Shown here one piece after another: positions 16,598-30,011 of a stretch of 64,000 bases of DNA (positions are counted from its first letter, which is position 1; each line of letters begins with the position of its first letter). Source of the DNA: Actinomycetota bacterium (lineage in GTDB: Bacteria > Actinomycetota > Actinomycetes > S36-B12); NCBI GenBank assembly GCA_016717115.1, contig JADKGE010000001.1, forward strand, positions 372,001 to 436,000, written 5' to 3'. A model generated the notes under the pieces. The model saw only the letters and a program-made list of their open reading frames with translations. It had not been told where the DNA came from and made no database searches. A program made the position numbers and the translations under genes.

Positions 16598-17701
16598 ATG
16601 AAGTACCTGGACGAGTTCTCGGACCCGGAACTGGCCGGTCGCCTCCTGGAGGAGATCCGGCACACGGTCACGCAGCCCTGGGGGATCATGGAGGTGTGCG
16701 GGGGCCAGACGCACACCATCATCCGCAACGGCATCGATCAGCTCCTCCCCGACGGGGTCGAGCTCATCCACGGTCCGGGCTGCCCCGTTTGCGTCACGCC
16801 GCTCGAGACGATCGATCGAGCCCTAGCCATCGCCGCGCGACCCGACGTGATCTTCTGCTCGTTCGGCGACATGATCCGGGTGCCCGGCTCGAGTACCGAC
16901 CTGTTTCGCATCAAGAGCGAGGGCGGTGACATCCGCATCGTCTACTCCCCCCTCGATGCGGTGAAGCTCGCCCAGGCCAATCCCAACAAGCAGGTCGTGT
17001 TCTTCGGCATCGGTTTCGAGACGACCGCGCCCGCCAACGCCATGACGGTCACCCTGGCCAAGCAGATGGGACTCGACAACTTCTCCTTGCTGGTCTCGCA
17101 CGTGCTGGTGCCGCCGGCGATCCGCGCCATCATGGACTCGCCGTCCCGACGGGTGCAGGGGTTCCTCGCCGCCGGGCACGTCTGCACGGTCATGGGCATG
17201 AGCGAATACGTACCACTGGTCGAGCAGTACCACGTTCCTATCGTCGTCACGGGCTTCGAGCCACTCGACGTCCTCGAAGGCATCAGGCGCGTACTCGTGC
17301 AGCTCGAGGAGGGCCGGGCCGATCTCGAGAATGCCTATCCTCGGGCGGTGCAGCCCGAGGGGAATCCCGCCGCCCAGGCCGTCGTGCGTGACGTCTTCAC
17401 CACCTGCGACCGGGCCTGGCGCGGCATCGGCACGATCCCGCAGTCGGGCTGGAAGCTCAGCGACGCGTACGCCGACTTCGACGCCGAGCTCAGGTTCGAG
17501 GTCACCGACATCGTCGCCGAGGAATCGGGCCTGTGCCGCAGCGGAGAGGTGCTGCAGGGCCTGATCAAGCCCTTCGACTGCGAGGCGTTCGGCAAGGAGT
17601 GCACACCACGCATGCCGCTCGGCGCGCCGATGGTCAGCAGCGAAGGCGCCTGCGCCGTCTACTATCAGTTTCGACGCATCGCGGCCCCGGTGAGCGCGTG
17701 A
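16598..17701 (+). CDS. hypD: Hydrogenase Fe-ligand assembly protein HypD
   Basis: 367 residues. It carries the HypC-binding and iron-binding [11 protein letters not shown] (Cys34), [10 protein letters not shown] (Cys62, Cys65), and the C-terminal Cys set ([17 protein letters not shown]) for its [4Fe-4S] cluster. With HypC it is the scaffold on which CO and cyanide are attached to iron. Its stop overlaps the hypE GTG. Confidence 0.95.
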   Translation: MKYLDEFSDPELAGRLLEEIRHTVTQPWGIMEVCGGQTHTIIRNGIDQLLPDGVELIHGPGCPVCVTPLETIDRALAIAARPDVIFCSFGDMIRVPGSSTDLFRIKSEGGDIRIVYSPLDAVKLAQANPNKQVVFFGIGFETTAPANAMTVTLAKQMGLDNFSLLVSHVLVPPAIRAIMDSPSRRVQGFLAAGHVCTVMGMSEYVPLVEQYHVPIVVTGFEPLDVLEGIRRVLVQLEEGRADLENAYPRAVQPEGNPAAQAVVRDVFTTCDRAWRGIGTIPQSGWKLSDAYADFDAELRFEVTDIVAEESGLCRSGEVLQGLIKPFDCEAFGKECTPRMPLGAPMVSSEGACAVYYQFRRIAAPVSA

Positions 17702-18774
17702 GCGATCCGGGCCACCTCGACCTCGAGAGCTGGTCGTGTCCCCTGCCTCTCCGCGACCACCCCAGCATCATCATGGGACACGGCGGCGGGGGACGGCTGT
17801 CGGCCGAACTCATCGAGCACTTGTTCCTGCCGGCCTTCGCCGGCACGGCGAACGCCGATGCGCTGCAGCAGCTCGGTGATGCCGCCGTCTTCACCCTCGG
17901 TGGGGCGCGACTGGCCTTCAGCACCGATTCCTACGTCGTGCGGCCGCGGTTCTTCCCCGGCGGCAACATCGGCGACCTGGCGGTCAACGGCACCGTCAAC
18001 GACGTGTCCATGACGGGCGCACGGCCGTTCGCCCTGTCGGTAGGGGTGGTCCTGGAGGAGGGCCTGGCCATCGAGGAGCTCGGCCGGATCGCCGACACCA
18101 TGGGCGGCGCGGCACGCCGAGCCGGCGTGTCCATCGTCACCGGTGACACCAAGGTCGTCGACTCCGGCCATGGAGACGGCATCTATATCAACACCGCAGG
18201 CATCGGCCTCGTGCCCGAGGGGGTCGACCTCGGCCCGCACCGGGTACGGCCGGGCGACGCCGTGATCGTGTCGGGCCCGATCGGCATGCACGGGATCGCG
18301 GTCATGAGCGTGCGCGAGGGTCTCGAGTTCGGCTCGGAGATCGTCACGGACAGCGCGCCCCTCAACGGACTCGTCGCCGCCCTGCTCGACTCCGGCGCCG
18401 ACGTGCACATGATGCGCGACCCCACCCGTGGCGGCGTGGCGGCCACCCTGAACGAGATCGCCCACGCGTCGGGAACGGGCGTGGAGATCGTCGAGCGCGC
18501 CGTCCCCGTGCCCGACGACGTCCGGGCCGCCTGCGGCTTCCTCGGCCTCGATCCCCTCTACGTCGCCAACGAGGGGAAGCTGGTCGCGTTCGTCGCCGGC
18601 GACGACGCCGACCTCGTGCTGCAGACCATGCTGACCCATGAGTACGGCGCAGGCGCCGCCCGGATCGGAACCGTCGTGGCGGACCATCCCGGAGTCGTCG
18701 TCGCGAGGACGGGCATCGGTGGCACGCGCGTCGTCGACCTGCCTCTGGCCGAGCAACTCCCCCGGATCTGCTGA
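17698..18774 (+). CDS. hypE: Carbamoyl dehydratase HypE
   Basis: 358 residues. PurM-like ATP-binding fold with the Gly-rich [18 protein letters not shown] at the start, [16 protein letters not shown] and [17 protein letters not shown], ending in PRIC, where the terminal Cys accepts the carbamoyl group from HypF and is dehydrated to thiocyanate. GTG 17698 overlaps the hypD stop by 4 bases. This is the last gene of the hydrogenase cluster. Confidence 0.95.
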   Translation: MSDPGHLDLESWSCPLPLRDHPSIIMGHGGGGRLSAELIEHLFLPAFAGTANADALQQLGDAAVFTLGGARLAFSTDSYVVRPRFFPGGNIGDLAVNGTVNDVSMTGARPFALSVGVVLEEGLAIEELGRIADTMGGAARRAGVSIVTGDTKVVDSGHGDGIYINTAGIGLVPEGVDLGPHRVRPGDAVIVSGPIGMHGIAVMSVREGLEFGSEIVTDSAPLNGLVAALLDSGADVHMMRDPTRGGVAATLNEIAHASGTGVEIVERAVPVPDDVRAACGFLGLDPLYVANEGKLVAFVAGDDADLVLQTMLTHEYGAGAARIGTVVADHPGVVVARTGIGGTRVVDLPLAEQLPRIC

Positions 18775-18800
18775 GCTCCCCACTCGAGAGCTCCTGCCCC

Positions 18801-19310
18801 ATGCCCGCTGTCATCATCCTTGCCGAACCCGACCCCCGCTGGGCCGAGCAGTACCGTGCGCAGGAGGACGGCATCCGCACGGCACTGGGCCCCATCGCCC
18901 ACACGGTCGAGCATGTGGGCTCCACCTCCGTCCCGGGACTGGCCGCCAAGCCGATCCTCGACATCCTCCTGGTCGTCCCCGACGCAACCGACGAGCCGTC
19001 GTACGTGCCCGCCCTCGAGCGGGCCGGCTATGCCTTCTTCCTCCGCGAGCCGCTCTGGCACGAGCACAGACTCCTCAAGGGCACGGAGCCGTGGGTGAAC
19101 CTGCACGTCTTCCCGATCGGGTCGGCCGAGATCGAGCGCATGCTCCTGTTCCGCGACCGCCTGCGCGGCCATCCGGCCGAGCGCCGTCTCTACGAGGACA
19201 CGAAGCGACGATTGTCGATGCAGGAGTGGGAGTCGGTGCAGGACTATGCGGACGCGAAGACCGAGGTGGTCGAGGCGATCATCCGCCGGGCCCGAGAAGG
19301 CTTGGGTTAG
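18801..19310 (+). CDS. GrpB family (UPF0157) protein
   Basis: 169 residues. The sequence around EHVGSTSVPGLAAKPILDIL is the conserved nucleotidyltransferase-like core of the GrpB/UPF0157 family, with a later KRRLS motif. Some family members are fused to dephospho-CoA kinase, but the activity of stand-alone members is not established. It lies 26 bases after hypE on the same strand and may be read through, yet has no known link to hydrogenase. Confidence 0.88.
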   Translation: MPAVIILAEPDPRWAEQYRAQEDGIRTALGPIAHTVEHVGSTSVPGLAAKPILDILLVVPDATDEPSYVPALERAGYAFFLREPLWHEHRLLKGTEPWVNLHVFPIGSAEIERMLLFRDRLRGHPAERRLYEDTKRRLSMQEWESVQDYADAKTEVVEAIIRRAREGLG

Positions 19311-19317
19311 CCGAGCT

Positions 19318-20013
19318 CTACGAGCCGACCGGCTCCACGAGGACATGGACGGCGACCTCGAGCGCGAGCTCGCTGTACTCGCCCGCACTGCCGATCGTCA
19401 CGCCGCCCGGCGACCGATGGACCTTCACTGACGCGCCCGGCATCGCTCCGATCCGGCGCATCGTGAGCATCGCGTCGGCGTCGTCCTGTAGCGGCTCGGC
19501 GATCCGCCTGACCACGACCCGGCGGACATCGTCTCGGGCCACGGCGCTCAACGGCTCCATCGATGAGGCGTCGTGATCCGCCTCCGCGACCCCCGGGCGC
19601 AGTTCGTCGATGCCAGGGATCGGATTGCCGTAGGGCGATGTCGTGGGGTAGTCGAGCAGTTCGAGCAGTCGGCGCTCGACCGAAGCGCTGATCACGTGCT
19701 CCCAGCGGCAGGCCTCAGCGTGGACCTCCTCCCACGGCACGCCCAGCACGTCGACGAGCAGGCATTCGGCCAGCCGGTGCTTGCGCATCACGCGAGTGGC
19801 GGCCTCTCGGCCGGTCGTCGTGAACTCCAGATGGCGATCCCCCGAGACGACCAGCAAGCCGTCGCGCTCCATGCGGGCGACGGTCTGCGACACCGTGGGT
19901 CCACTCTGACTGAGGCGCTCGGCGATGCGCGCGCGCATCGGGACGATGCCCTCCTCCTCCAGTTCGAAGACGGTACGCAGATACATCTCCGTGGTATCGA
20001 TGAGCTCGCTCAC
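19318..20013 (-). CDS. DtxR/IdeR-family metal-dependent repressor
   Basis: 231 residues: N-terminal winged helix (about 1-65), dimerisation domain (about 66-140) and C-terminal SH3-like domain. Metal ligands of DtxR are conserved: Met10 in TEMYLR, the His and Glu of RKHRLAECLL, and the His, Cys, Glu and His of VHAEACRWEHV. That completes both metal sites and supports Fe(II)- or Mn(II)-dependent repression. The next gene upstream on the same strand is a ZIP metal transporter, which could be a target. Whether it is the iron (IdeR) or manganese (MntR) type cannot be settled; a Cys in the primary site favours iron. Confidence 0.9.
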   Translation of the reverse strand: MSELIDTTEMYLRTVFELEEEGIVPMRARIAERLSQSGPTVSQTVARMERDGLLVVSGDRHLEFTTTGREAATRVMRKHRLAECLLVDVLGVPWEEVHAEACRWEHVISASVERRLLELLDYPTTSPYGNPIPGIDELRPGVAEADHDASSMEPLSAVARDDVRRVVVRRIAEPLQDDADAMLTMRRIGAMPGASVKVHRSPGGVTIGSAGEYSELALEVAVHVLVEPVGS

Positions 20014-20080
20014 GCATGCCTGCCAGTACTCGAGGGTGAGCCGTGCCTGTGCGGGACAACATACCGAACACCGGCCACCA

Positions 20081-20812
20081 TCACGTGATCAGCGAGGCGA
20101 TCATCAAGGACGCGGCGAATCCGACGACGACCAGTCCGCCGGTCCAGGTGCGCTCGACCTCGTAGGCCTCCGGGACCATCGTGTCCGCGACCATGGCCAG
20201 CAGTGCGCCAGCCGCGAACGTCTGCACCAGGCCCGTCAACGTGCCATCGTCGGCGGCCAGCAGTTCATGGCCCAGGGCCGCCGAGATGGCACTGGTCACG
20301 ATGACGATCGACCACAAGCGGACGACCTTTGCCTCCTTCCAGCCTCGGATCCGCAGGCCGCTCGACGCCGCCATCCCCTCGGGCAGGTTGGACATCCCGA
20401 TGCCGAAGAGAAGCGGAACGCTCACGCCGCCATGCAGGACGCTGAGACCCAGGACGAACGACTCGGGGACCCCGTCGAGGACGCTGCCCAGCACGATGCC
20501 CAGAGGATTGTCGCTGGGGGTCGCGGACCCCGTCGGGTCCTTGCGCCGAGCCCCGCCTCGACGCTCGATCACCTTGTTGCCGAGCACGAAGACTCCGGCG
20601 CCGACCGTCAGCGACACCGCGATGAGCGGGACGGGGACCGAGACGCGGGCAACCGCCACGAGGTCGTACGCAACCGACCCGATGAGCAGCCCGCTGCCGA
20701 CTGCCATCACGACGGCGGTCAGTCGCGGGGACGGGCGCAGTCCGTAGGCGAGGAGGGCACCCACGAGCAGCGCGGACGCGGCCAGGCCTCCGAAGAACGC
20801 GGCGAGCAGCAC
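20081..20812 (-). CDS. ZIP-family metal transporter
   Basis: 243 residues with seven to eight membrane segments. The metal-translocating helices contain DGVPESFVLG and SNLPEGMAAS, the ZIP signature motifs (HxxxE-like positions replaced by D/N and E). A polar basic loop lies near residues 85-100. The GTG at 20812 follows an AGGGAGG site; an earlier GTG at 20854 would add 14 residues that look non-structural. It is 67 bases upstream of the DtxR-type regulator on the same strand and divergent from photolyase. Probable divalent-metal uptake; the metal is not determined. Confidence 0.85.
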   Translation of the reverse strand: MLLAAFFGGLAASALLVGALLAYGLRPSPRLTAVVMAVGSGLLIGSVAYDLVAVARVSVPVPLIAVSLTVGAGVFVLGNKVIERRGGARRKDPTGSATPSDNPLGIVLGSVLDGVPESFVLGLSVLHGGVSVPLLFGIGMSNLPEGMAASSGLRIRGWKEAKVVRLWSIVIVTSAISAALGHELLAADDGTLTGLVQTFAAGALLAMVADTMVPEAYEVERTWTGGLVVVGFAASLMIASLIT

Positions 20813-20874
20813 GGCGCCAGTGTCCTCCCTTCCCGGCCTCGGCGCGTGGCCCACCGAACGCCTAGCCTTGAGGG

Positions 20875-22242
20875 GTGCCCAGTGTCATGTGGTTCCGTCG
20901 CGATCTCCGACTGCTGGACAATCCCGCCCTGTCTGCCGCCGCGGCGGCCGCGGACGCCGACGGGGACGGGCGCGTGGTGCCGCTGTTCGTCGTCGACCCC
21001 GCGCTCTGGACCGCCTCGGGACCCGTGCGACGCGCATACCTTCGAGAGTCGCTGCGCGCGCTCGACGAGTCCCTCGACGGCAACCTCCTGCTCCGGCACG
21101 GCGATCCCGCCTCGATGGTGGCGCAGGTCGTGGCGGCGGCAGGAGCGCGCTCGGTGCATGTCGCCGCCGACTTCGCCCCCTACGGGCAGCGGCGGGACGC
21201 CCTGGTCGAGGCAGCGGTGGACGGGGTGCCGTTCGTGCGCACCGGATCGCCCTACGCCGTCGCCCCTGGTCGGGTCACCAAAGACGACGGCACTCCCTAT
21301 CGCGTCTTCACCCCGTTCTATCGCGGCTGGATGAGCCACGGCTGGCGCGCCCCGGCCGACGACGTGCCCGGCGAGACGCAGTGGTGGATGCCCATGGCGT
21401 GCGACGGCTACCCGACGGCACCCGACATCGGCGACGTCGCGCTGCCGCGGGCCGGCGAGGAGGCAGCGTGGTCGAGATGGGAGGCGTTCCGCGCGGCGCG
21501 ACTGGCCTCGTACGCCGACCTACGCAATCGAGCCGACATCGACGCGACGAGCGGGATCAGCCACCACCTGCGCTTCGGCGAGCTCCACCCCCGCTCGCTC
21601 CTCGCCGAGCTGGGCGACCAGGACGAGACGTTCCGCAAGGAGCTGTGCTGGCGGGAGTTCTACGCAGACGTCCTCCACCAGCGGCCCGACAGCGTCCGGG
21701 CGTCCCTCGATCCGCGTTTCGATGACGAGATGAACTGGGCCACGGGTGAGGGTGCCGACGACCTGTTCGCCGCGTGGTGCGAGGGCCGCACGGGCTACCC
21801 GTTCGTCGATGCCGGCATGCGCCAGCTGCGCGCCGAGGGATGGATGCACAATCGCGTGCGCATGGTCGTGGCCAGCTTCCTGGTCAAGGACCTGCACCTG
21901 CCCTGGCAGCGCGGCGCCCGTGAGTTCATGCACTGGCTTCGTGACGGGGACCTCGCCAGCAACACGCACGGCTGGCAGTGGACGGCCGGGTGCGGCACCG
22001 ACGCCGCACCGTTCTACCGCATCTTCAACCCCGTGCTGCAGGGCCTGAAGTTCGACCCGGACGGGGCGTACGTCCGTCGCTATGTCCCCGAGCTGCGCCA
22101 CCTTGACGGCAACGCCGTGCATGAGCCGTGGAAGGCCGATGCCGGCTACGCGGAGGGCTACCCGCGTCCCGTGGTGGACCATGGTGCCGAGCGCGCCGTC
22201 GCGCTGGCCGACCACGGGCTCCTCGCCCCCCGCGACAGGTGA
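20875..22242 (+). CDS. phr: Deoxyribodipyrimidine photo-lyase
   Basis: 455 residues. The N-terminal alpha/beta domain starts MPSVMWFRRDLRLLDNPAL and the C-terminal helical FAD domain includes CWREFYADVLHQRP, FVDAGMRQLRAEGWMHNRVR and DLASNTHGWQWTAGCGTDA, the hallmarks of class I CPD photolyases. It repairs UV dimers in blue light, consistent with a sunlit habitat. A GTG start overlaps a divergent 62-base promoter region shared with the ZIP gene. Confidence 0.93.
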   Translation: MPSVMWFRRDLRLLDNPALSAAAAAADADGDGRVVPLFVVDPALWTASGPVRRAYLRESLRALDESLDGNLLLRHGDPASMVAQVVAAAGARSVHVAADFAPYGQRRDALVEAAVDGVPFVRTGSPYAVAPGRVTKDDGTPYRVFTPFYRGWMSHGWRAPADDVPGETQWWMPMACDGYPTAPDIGDVALPRAGEEAAWSRWEAFRAARLASYADLRNRADIDATSGISHHLRFGELHPRSLLAELGDQDETFRKELCWREFYADVLHQRPDSVRASLDPRFDDEMNWATGEGADDLFAAWCEGRTGYPFVDAGMRQLRAEGWMHNRVRMVVASFLVKDLHLPWQRGAREFMHWLRDGDLASNTHGWQWTAGCGTDAAPFYRIFNPVLQGLKFDPDGAYVRRYVPELRHLDGNAVHEPWKADAGYAEGYPRPVVDHGAERAVALADHGLLAPRDR

Positions 22243-22286
22243 GTCGGTGCCGGGCCTTCATGCCCCGCACCTGAGAGACTGCCAGC

Positions 22287-23096
22287 ATGACCGTCATCGC
22301 TGTCCTGTCCATGAAGGGCGGGGTGGGGAAGAGCACCGTCGCCCTCGGACTGGCCAGCGCGGCGTGGGATCGGGACCTGCGGTCCCTGGTCATCGACCTG
22401 GATCCTCAGGCGAACGCCACCATGGCCCTCGACGTCACGTCGCCGGCCTTCACGACGAGCGATGTCCTCGCTGACGCCCGGCCCGGGGTGGCCGCCGATG
22501 CCATCGTCGACAGCGGCTGGGGGCCGGCCGTCAAGGTCATCGCCTCGGAACGGGCGCTCGAGCACCGCAACGTCGCCGCCGGACGCAACTCCGCCCTGCG
22601 CCTGCGCACCGCCCTGGCCACGACGCCGCGCCAGTTCGACCTCGTGATCATCGACTGCCCGCCGTCACTCGGGGAGCTCACCCGCAACGCGCTGAGTGCC
22701 GCCGACCGGGCCGTGGTGGTTACGGAGCCGAACCACTTCGCGGTGCACGGCGCCGCGGAGGCCGTGGAGGCGATCGACGTCATCAGGGCCGCGACGACCC
22801 CGGGCCTGAGAGCCTCCGCGATCGTCATCAACCGGCTGCGACCGGACGACCGCGAGCACCGCCTCCACGTCGATGCGTTGCACGCCGAACATGGCGACCT
22901 CGTGTTCTCCCCTGGCATCCCTGACTGCCCGGGCTTCCCCCAGTCACAGCGCGCCGAGGCCCCCATCCACACCTGGACCTCTCCGGGCTCCCGGGAGGTC
23001 GCCGAGATCCTCGATGACCTCCTTGACCTGCTGCTCCCGCCAGCGCCCCCCCAGCCCCGCCAACCGCCCGTCTCCCTGAAGAGGTTCCTCACGTGA
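22287..23096 (+). CDS. Orphan ParA/MinD-type ATPase
   Basis: 269 residues. The deviant Walker A KGGVGKST is at residues 10-17, followed by IDLDPQANATMAL and IDCPPSLGELTRNAL, giving a ParA/Soj-type dimerising ATPase that positions cargo on the nucleoid. It is not near parB, parS or oriC-type genes in this window. Its stop overlaps the start of a small basic protein by 4 bases, suggesting a two-gene positioning module. Confidence 0.88.
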   Translation: MTVIAVLSMKGGVGKSTVALGLASAAWDRDLRSLVIDLDPQANATMALDVTSPAFTTSDVLADARPGVAADAIVDSGWGPAVKVIASERALEHRNVAAGRNSALRLRTALATTPRQFDLVIIDCPPSLGELTRNALSAADRAVVVTEPNHFAVHGAAEAVEAIDVIRAATTPGLRASAIVINRLRPDDREHRLHVDALHAEHGDLVFSPGIPDCPGFPQSQRAEAPIHTWTSPGSREVAEILDDLLDLLLPPAPPQPRQPPVSLKRFLT

Positions 23097-23395
23097 CGAA
23101 GAACGCCAGCTCCGACGCTGCGTCCGGGGGCTTCGCCAGGCCGACGCTCCAGAAGGCGGGCGATGCGGATCTGCACCCGAGCACGCCGCCCGTGCTGGCC
23201 GAGGAGCCCTTCCTGCAACGCATCGGCGCCTCCACCGCCGATGCCGTGGGCTCGCCGGACAAGGATCGCCTCGTCGACCTGGGGGTGCAGGTCCCCAAGT
23301 CGCTGCGCAAAGCCGTGCGGGCGGAGGCACGGCGACGCGGGATCACGGTCGACCATCTCGTCGCCGAGGCGCTCCGCGATCGCAGTATCCGCTGA
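23093..23395 (+). CDS. Small partner of ParA-like ATPase, possible ribbon-helix-helix
   Basis: 100 residues. A disordered, polar N-terminal half is followed by DLGVQVPKSLRKAVRAEARR and RGITVDHLVAEALRDRSIR, which resembles a ribbon-helix-helix DNA-binding fold (strand, then two helices). Translation is coupled to the ParA-like gene through a GTGA overlap. It may be the adaptor that stimulates the ATPase or links it to DNA or cargo; this is inferred from context only. Confidence 0.7.
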   Translation: MTKNASSDAASGGFARPTLQKAGDADLHPSTPPVLAEEPFLQRIGASTADAVGSPDKDRLVDLGVQVPKSLRKAVRAEARRRGITVDHLVAEALRDRSIR

Positions 23396-23404
23396 GCGAG
23401 CGAC

Positions 23405-24664
23405 TCAGGGCACCGGATGGCGGGCGTCGTACCGGGCGAACCCCGGGAACTTGGCGGCCAGGCCCAGGGCCAGCCCGATGCACAGGAGACCTCCCGAGAC
23501 GACCGAGACCGCCTCGCCGAACACCGCCGCCACTGCGCCCGCCTCGACGTCGCCCAGCCTCGGGCCACCAGCCACGACCACCGTGAAGACGCCCTGGAGT
23601 CGACCGCGGTACTCGTCGGGCGTGGCCGCCTGCAGGATCGTCGTGCGGAAGACGGCCGAGACGTTGTCGGCTGCCCCGGCCATCGCCAGGAACAGCAGCG
23701 CGAGCGGCAGCCAGCGCACGAGGCCGAAAGCGGTGATCGCCGCCCCCCACACGACGATCGACACGACGATCGCCCGGCCCTGCCATCGCACGTGGCCGAG
23801 CGGTCCGGACAGGATTCCCGACACGAGTGCGCCCGCGGCCGGAGCGGCGGACAGCAGGCCGAGCACGAGGGCGATGTCCCGCGTCGAGCCGCCGTACCAC
23901 TGGGCGGCGATGGCCGGGAACAACGCCCTCGGCATGCCGAAGACCATGGCGACGAGGTCCTGGTAGAACGTCATCTGCAGGTTGATCTTGCCCTTGAGGA
24001 ACACAAAGCCCTCGCGCACCGCTGCCCAGCCGGCTCGCGGCCGCTCCGCTCCGGGGACGACGATCGGCGGGAGGCTGGGCAGCCGCAGCATCGCCCAGAC
24101 GACGATCCCGAAGGCAACCACGTCCACGAGGTAGGGCGTCGTCACCGTCCCGGTGATCGCCACGAGCAGCCCGCCCAGCAGGGGGCCGAGGGTGAAGCCG
24201 AACGTCCAGGTGATCATCCCCAGCGCGTTCGCCGCCGGCAGGAGTTCAGGAGACACGAGGCGGGGGATGATCGCCTGCCGGGCCGGGTTGCCGACCGCGA
24301 AGAACGCGGACTGCACGGCGATGATCGCGTAGAGCACGGCAACGGAGCCCAGCTGCATCGCCGACTGGGCGAGGAAGGCCGCCGAGCACGCCCAGAGGCC
24401 GATGGCCGAGATCACCCCGACCTTGCGCCGGTCGAACGCGTCGGACAAGGTCCCGCCGTACAGGCCGAAACCCACGAGGGGGACGAGCTGGAACAGCCCG
24501 ACCAGACCGACCATCAGGCTGGATCCGGTGATGTCCCACACCTGGAGGCCGACAGCGACCGACGTCATCTGCTGACCGATGTTGCTGATGCCCAGTGCCG
24601 CCCACAGCCGTCGATAGGGCGGGCTGACCCGAAGCGGGGTCAGGTCGGCGAAGAGGCGGGGCAC
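23405..24664 (-). CDS. MFS transporter, probable drug-efflux type
   Basis: 419 residues with 12 predicted membrane segments. The loop GGTLSDAFDRRKVG between TM2 and TM3 is the MFS motif A variant, and the start RRLWAALGISNIGQQMTSVAVG resembles the enterobactin-exporter-like MFS_3 branch. The GTG at 24664 was chosen because the 26 additional upstream residues would be encoded by a palindromic repeat. The substrate is not known. It is convergent with the ParA partner gene and downstream of pdxH on the same strand. Confidence 0.88.
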   Translation of the reverse strand: MPRLFADLTPLRVSPPYRRLWAALGISNIGQQMTSVAVGLQVWDITGSSLMVGLVGLFQLVPLVGFGLYGGTLSDAFDRRKVGVISAIGLWACSAAFLAQSAMQLGSVAVLYAIIAVQSAFFAVGNPARQAIIPRLVSPELLPAANALGMITWTFGFTLGPLLGGLLVAITGTVTTPYLVDVVAFGIVVWAMLRLPSLPPIVVPGAERPRAGWAAVREGFVFLKGKINLQMTFYQDLVAMVFGMPRALFPAIAAQWYGGSTRDIALVLGLLSAAPAAGALVSGILSGPLGHVRWQGRAIVVSIVVWGAAITAFGLVRWLPLALLFLAMAGAADNVSAVFRTTILQAATPDEYRGRLQGVFTVVVAGGPRLGDVEAGAVAAVFGEAVSVVSGGLLCIGLALGLAAKFPGFARYDARHPVP

Positions 24665-24684
24665 GCGTGGCAACCTACCCGCCC

Positions 24685-24748
24685 CCGCGAGCGGCGGCTT
24701 GTGGCCGTTCTGCGTCGCGGAAATGCCGCCACAACCCGCCACTCGGCG
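24685..24748. repeat. 64-bp palindromic element, family A copy 2
   Basis: Same architecture and exactly the same length as the copies at 12842 and 37941: left arm GAGCGGCGGCTTGTGG, 20 variable bases, right arm GCCGCCACAACCCGCCACTC. The arms pair imperfectly. It lies between pdxH and the MFS gene (both minus strand), six bases beyond the pdxH stop. Confidence 0.8.
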
Positions 24749-24754
24749 GGGTGG

Positions 24755-25459
24755 TTAGGGGCTTAGGCGCTCGACGGTCCAGTCGTCCGGCGCCGACAGA
24801 GATGCCGGTGCGTCACCCACCAGGCTGCGGAACCGGAGGCGGTCGTGCAATCGCGACGGTCGGCCCTGCCAGAACTCGACCGACTCCGGCCGAACCAGCC
24901 AGCCGCCCCAGAAGTCCGGAACCGGGATGTCGGCCTCGCCGGGGTACTTCTGCTCCAGGGCCGCAAGACGCTCGTCGAGCTCGTGGCGATCGTGGATGAC
25001 GGCCGATTGGTGGCTCGTCCACGCGCCGAGACGTGAACCGCGCGGCCGGCTGCGGAAGTACTCACCAACCTCGTCTCGGTCGACCAGCTCCGCGCGGCCG
25101 ACCACGACGACCTGTCGATGAAGGGACAGCCAGGGGAACAAGCACGACGCGGCCGGGTTCACGGCGAGTTCACGGCTCTTCCTCGATTCGAGGTTCGTGT
25201 ATAAGACGAAACCCCGATCGTCCACGTCCTTCAGCAGCACGGTGCGGGTGCTGGGTCGACCGGCCGCGTCGGCCGTCGCCAGGACCATCGCATTGGGTTC
25301 CTGCAGCCCCGACTCGACCGCCTCGCCGAACCACGCGCGGAACTGCTCCAACGGCGAGGCGCGCAGATCGTGCTCCTGCAGGGTGCCGAGCGTGTACGAG
25401 ATGCGCAGCGCAGGAGCAGAGGGTGACGCGTCGCCCGAGGGTCGCACCGGCGAACTCAT
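24755..25459 (-). CDS. pdxH: Pyridoxine/pyridoxamine 5'-phosphate oxidase
   Basis: 234 residues. FMN- and substrate-binding segments typical of PdxH are present: RTVLLKDVDDRGFVLYTN, SRKSRELAVNP, WLSLHRQVVVVG, SRPRGSRLGAWTSHQS and the C-terminal WLVRPESVEFWQG with RLHDRLRF. It oxidises pyridoxine or pyridoxamine phosphate to PLP in the cytoplasm. It is divergent from citrate synthase across 73 bases; PLP also serves SerC encoded nearby. Confidence 0.95.
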   Translation of the reverse strand: MSSPVRPSGDASPSAPALRISYTLGTLQEHDLRASPLEQFRAWFGEAVESGLQEPNAMVLATADAAGRPSTRTVLLKDVDDRGFVLYTNLESRKSRELAVNPAASCLFPWLSLHRQVVVVGRAELVDRDEVGEYFRSRPRGSRLGAWTSHQSAVIHDRHELDERLAALEQKYPGEADIPVPDFWGGWLVRPESVEFWQGRPSRLHDRLRFRSLVGDAPASLSAPDDWTVERLSP

Positions 25460-25532
25460 GCCCCGATCTCATCACGAAACCCCTATCCATGTTGAATGGG
25501 CGCAATACGCGCATCTGCGAGGGGAGACGACC

Positions 25533-29028
<3,496 letters not shown>

Positions 29029-30011
29029 CGATTCCCGCGCCGGCCACCACGACCAAGGCCGCCGCCCCCACCGGGACGAGCCAATCCGCGCCTCCACCTG
29101 TTGAGGCGACTCCCCCGTCCTGAGGGGCCGCTGGCGTTGACGTGGCAGGCGAGGCCGCCGCCGCGGACTCGGGAGCGGGCGGCGTCGTCACCGGAACGAG
29201 CATGAGGCGGCCGTCTCGCTCACTGGCCACGAGCAGAGAACGTCCGTCTGCCGTCCAGGTGACCGCCTCACCCTGCGGCTGGAACGGGAGCAGGATCGTC
29301 TCGGCCTCTGCGCCCGGTGGCAGCCCATCGAAGACGACGGCGTTGACGTAGTCGCGCAGCACGTAGCGCGTCCCATCGGGGCTCACGGCGCCGTCGGTGA
29401 TGAGGCCCCCCTCGATGCGCAAGGGTTCCGCGACGTTGACCCGGCCGCGTCGGAGTGGCTCGGGAAGGGCGTACAGGCTGCCATGCGCAAGTTGTCGCGT
29501 GACGATCCACACCCGCGAGGAGTTCGGGTCGGCCAGCAGCGCCTCGGCGTTGTGCGGCCGGTCGGAGTACGTCACTCGATAGGTGCGGGCCCTCACCGTC
29601 GTGTCCGTGATGCGCTCAGGCTCCCGCACGCGGTGCAGTCGCACCTCTGGCCAGTTGTCGCGGTTGTCGCCGATGTCCGCGATCCACAGCACGGGCCGAC
29701 CCTGGCGATCGCGTCCGGAGGCGATGGCCTCGATGTCGCGGGCCGGGATACCGCCGATCCGGACCCGCGCGAGGGTGGCGCACGTCGTCGAGTCGACCGC
29801 GTAGATGAACGGACCACCCGAGGAGTCGTTGTGCAGCCACAGGACGCCCGGATGCCGCACGGACATCGTCATCCCGCTGATCTCGTTGAGCCGGTCGTCG
29901 GAGAAGCGGCACACCTCCGTGGCTCCGTCAGCCGCCCAGGCAGCCGCCGACGGGCCGGCGACCAGCGCTGCCGCGGCTAACGCGACCGCGCCGAGAACCG
30001 CTCGCATCCGC

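Noticed and set aside
23405..24742. Longer starts for the MFS gene (24742) and GNAT gene (37988)
   Set aside because: The added residues are encoded by family A palindromes and do not resemble either protein family.
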